A stretch of DNA of 14,718 nt from positions 1-14,718 of the forward strand of contig CAYPEK010000104.1 of assembly GCA_964409645.1 (NCBI GenBank). The letters are read 5' to 3'. Positions 13,784 through 14,718 of this stretch are shown here, in pieces (position 1 is the first letter of the stretch; the number at the start of each line of letters is the position of its first letter). A model generated the notes under the pieces. That model was not told where the DNA came from and ran no database searches. It saw nothing but the letters and a program-made list of their open reading frames with translations. Made by a program: the position numbers and the translations under genes. Source of the DNA: CAYPEK01 sp964409645 (GTDB taxonomy: Bacteria; UBP15; UBA6099).

Positions 13784-13812
13784 TTGACATTTAAATGTTG
13801 GGCTCCCATAAT
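13784..13812 (+). promoter_or_regulatory. Predicted leuC promoter with overlapping palindrome
   Basis: TTGACA (13784-13789, perfect) and CATAAT (13807-13812) are 17 bp apart. Transcription would start near 13819, about 32 nt before the gene. A perfect 12-bp palindrome, ACATTTAAATGT (13787-13798), overlaps the -35 box and the spacer, where a bound repressor would block polymerase. Confidence 0.68.
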
Positions 13813-13850
13813 TTTTCACTATGCCGTTATAGAGAGAGGGCGATGGAAAA

Positions 13851-14718
13851 ATGGGAATGACGATAACGGAAAAGATACTTGCGGCACACAGCGGCCGCGA
13901 AAAGGTCAGTCCGGGCGAGATAGTTCTCGCAAAGTGCGACCTGATGCTGGGACACGATGTGACGGCGCCGCCGGCGATCAAGGAATTCAGGAAGATCGGC
14001 GTCGGTAAGGTTAAAGACCCGGACCGGCTCGTGCTGGTGAACGACCATTTCGTTCCGAACAAGGACATCGAATCCGCCGAACAGGCGAAGATGATGCGTG
14101 AGTTCGCGCACGAGCAGAACGTGAAGAAGTATTTCGAGGTCGGGCGAAGCGGCGTATGCCACGCTTTGCTGCCGGAGGAAGGGCTTGTGTCGCCGGGCGA
14201 TCTGGTGATCGGGGCCGACAGCCACACATGCACTTACGGCGCGCTTGGAGCGTTTTCGACAGGCGTCGGAAGCACGGACCTCGCCGCCGCATGGGCGACG
14301 GGCGAGATATGGCTGCGCGTGCCGGAAACAATCGCGATCGAATACTCAGGCCGTCCCGGCAAATGGACGAACGGCAAAGACATGATTCTGAAGACAATCG
14401 GCAAAATCGGTGTTGACGGCGCGCGGTACCGCTCAATGGAGTTCAGGGGCGAAGCGGTTGAAGCACTGTCGATTTTCGACCGGTTCACGATGGCGAATAT
14501 GGCGATCGAGGCCGGCGGCAAGAATGGAATATTCGAAGCGAACGGCAAAGTGGCGGAATACCTCGAAGGAAAGACCGACCGCGCGGGCGTTTCGTATAAG
14601 AGCGACCCGGACTGCGCATACAGGGAAATCGTGAAAATAGATGTCGAAGGGCTCGGCCCGGTTCTGGCCTGCCCCAGTCTGCCGGAGAATGTGAAGCCGG
14701 TAGAGGAACTGCGCGGCA
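13851..14718 (+). CDS. leuC: 3-isopropylmalate dehydratase large subunit, LeuC type II/HACN family (N-terminal part)
   Basis: LeuC with LeuD isomerises 2-isopropylmalate to 3-isopropylmalate in leucine synthesis, using a [4Fe-4S] cluster. The visible 289 residues begin MGMTITEKILAAHSG, as in many type II LeuC proteins. They include CDLMLGHDVTAPPAIKEF (33-50), VNDHFVPNKD, GVCHALLPEEGL, GADSHTCTYGALGAFSTGVG (aconitase-family GADSHT substrate loop) and KIGVDGARYRSMEF. The usual length is about 420, so roughly 130 residues, with the later cluster cysteines, lie off the right edge. The ATG at 13851 is preferred to the in-frame ATG at 13857 because the purine-rich site AGAGAGAGGG (13831-13840) is 10 bases away. 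Homoaconitase-like enzymes of the same superfamily are the alternative. leuD and leuB would be expected downstream. Confidence 0.92.
   Translation, partial: MGMTITEKILAAHSGREKVSPGEIVLAKCDLMLGHDVTAPPAIKEFRKIGVGKVKDPDRLVLVNDHFVPNKDIESAEQAKMMREFAHEQNVKKYFEVGRSGVCHALLPEEGLVSPGDLVIGADSHTCTYGALGAFSTGVGSTDLAAAWATGEIWLRVPETIAIEYSGRPGKWTNGKDMILKTIGKIGVDGARYRSMEFRGEAVEALSIFDRFTMANMAIEAGGKNGIFEANGKVAEYLEGKTDRAGVSYKSDPDCAYREIVKIDVEGLGPVLACPSLPENVKPVEELRG

Overview
The window looks like chromosome from a diderm, lipopolysaccharide-making, probably anaerobic bacterium. Lipid A genes (lpxC, lpxD), the outer-membrane assembly protein BamA and the periplasmic chaperone OmpH/Skp show an LPS-bearing outer membrane. 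A four-subunit ferredoxin-linked 2-oxoacid oxidoreductase and an iron-sulfur flavoprotein point to anaerobic redox metabolism. The phylum cannot be fixed from this sequence. A three-POTRA BamA, the gene order bamA-ompH-lpxD-lpxC and REP-like hairpin repeats would fit PVC or FCB relatives or an uncultured candidate phylum. That is inference only.

Bases 1-7548 hold one minus-strand envelope operon. It reads from a promoter at 7519-7548 through bamA, a secreted protein with POTRA-like repeats, ompH, an enlarged OmpH-like paralogue, lpxD, a secreted beta-rich protein of unknown function, and the start of lpxC, which runs off the left edge. Spacing is tight, with 4-bp ATGA overlaps, gaps of 3-40 bp and no internal terminator. 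Three of the seven genes are not standard members of this cluster and are the best candidates here for something undescribed.

Bases 7545-8120 encode an iron-sulfur flavoprotein on the minus strand. A divergent regulatory region of about 350 bp separates it from the plus-strand operon. This region has a convincing promoter each way, inverted repeats between them, and a leader of about 150 nt for the flavoprotein gene that can fold into several stems. Bases 8469-11549 are a plus-strand operon for the delta, alpha, beta and gamma subunits of a VorB/KorA-type 2-oxoacid:ferredoxin oxidoreductase, followed by a tandem-ACT-domain protein that is probably an amino-acid sensor.

Bases 11550-12223 are non-coding and lie between converging transcription units. 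They contain an inverted pair of REP-like hairpin units. Bases 12224-13588 (minus) encode a MurC-family ligase with altered motifs. After a divergent intergenic region with a consensus promoter, an operator-like palindrome and a perfect hairpin, a LeuC-type isopropylmalate dehydratase large subunit starts at 13851 (plus) and runs off the right edge. No rRNA, tRNA, CRISPR array, transposase or phage gene was seen.
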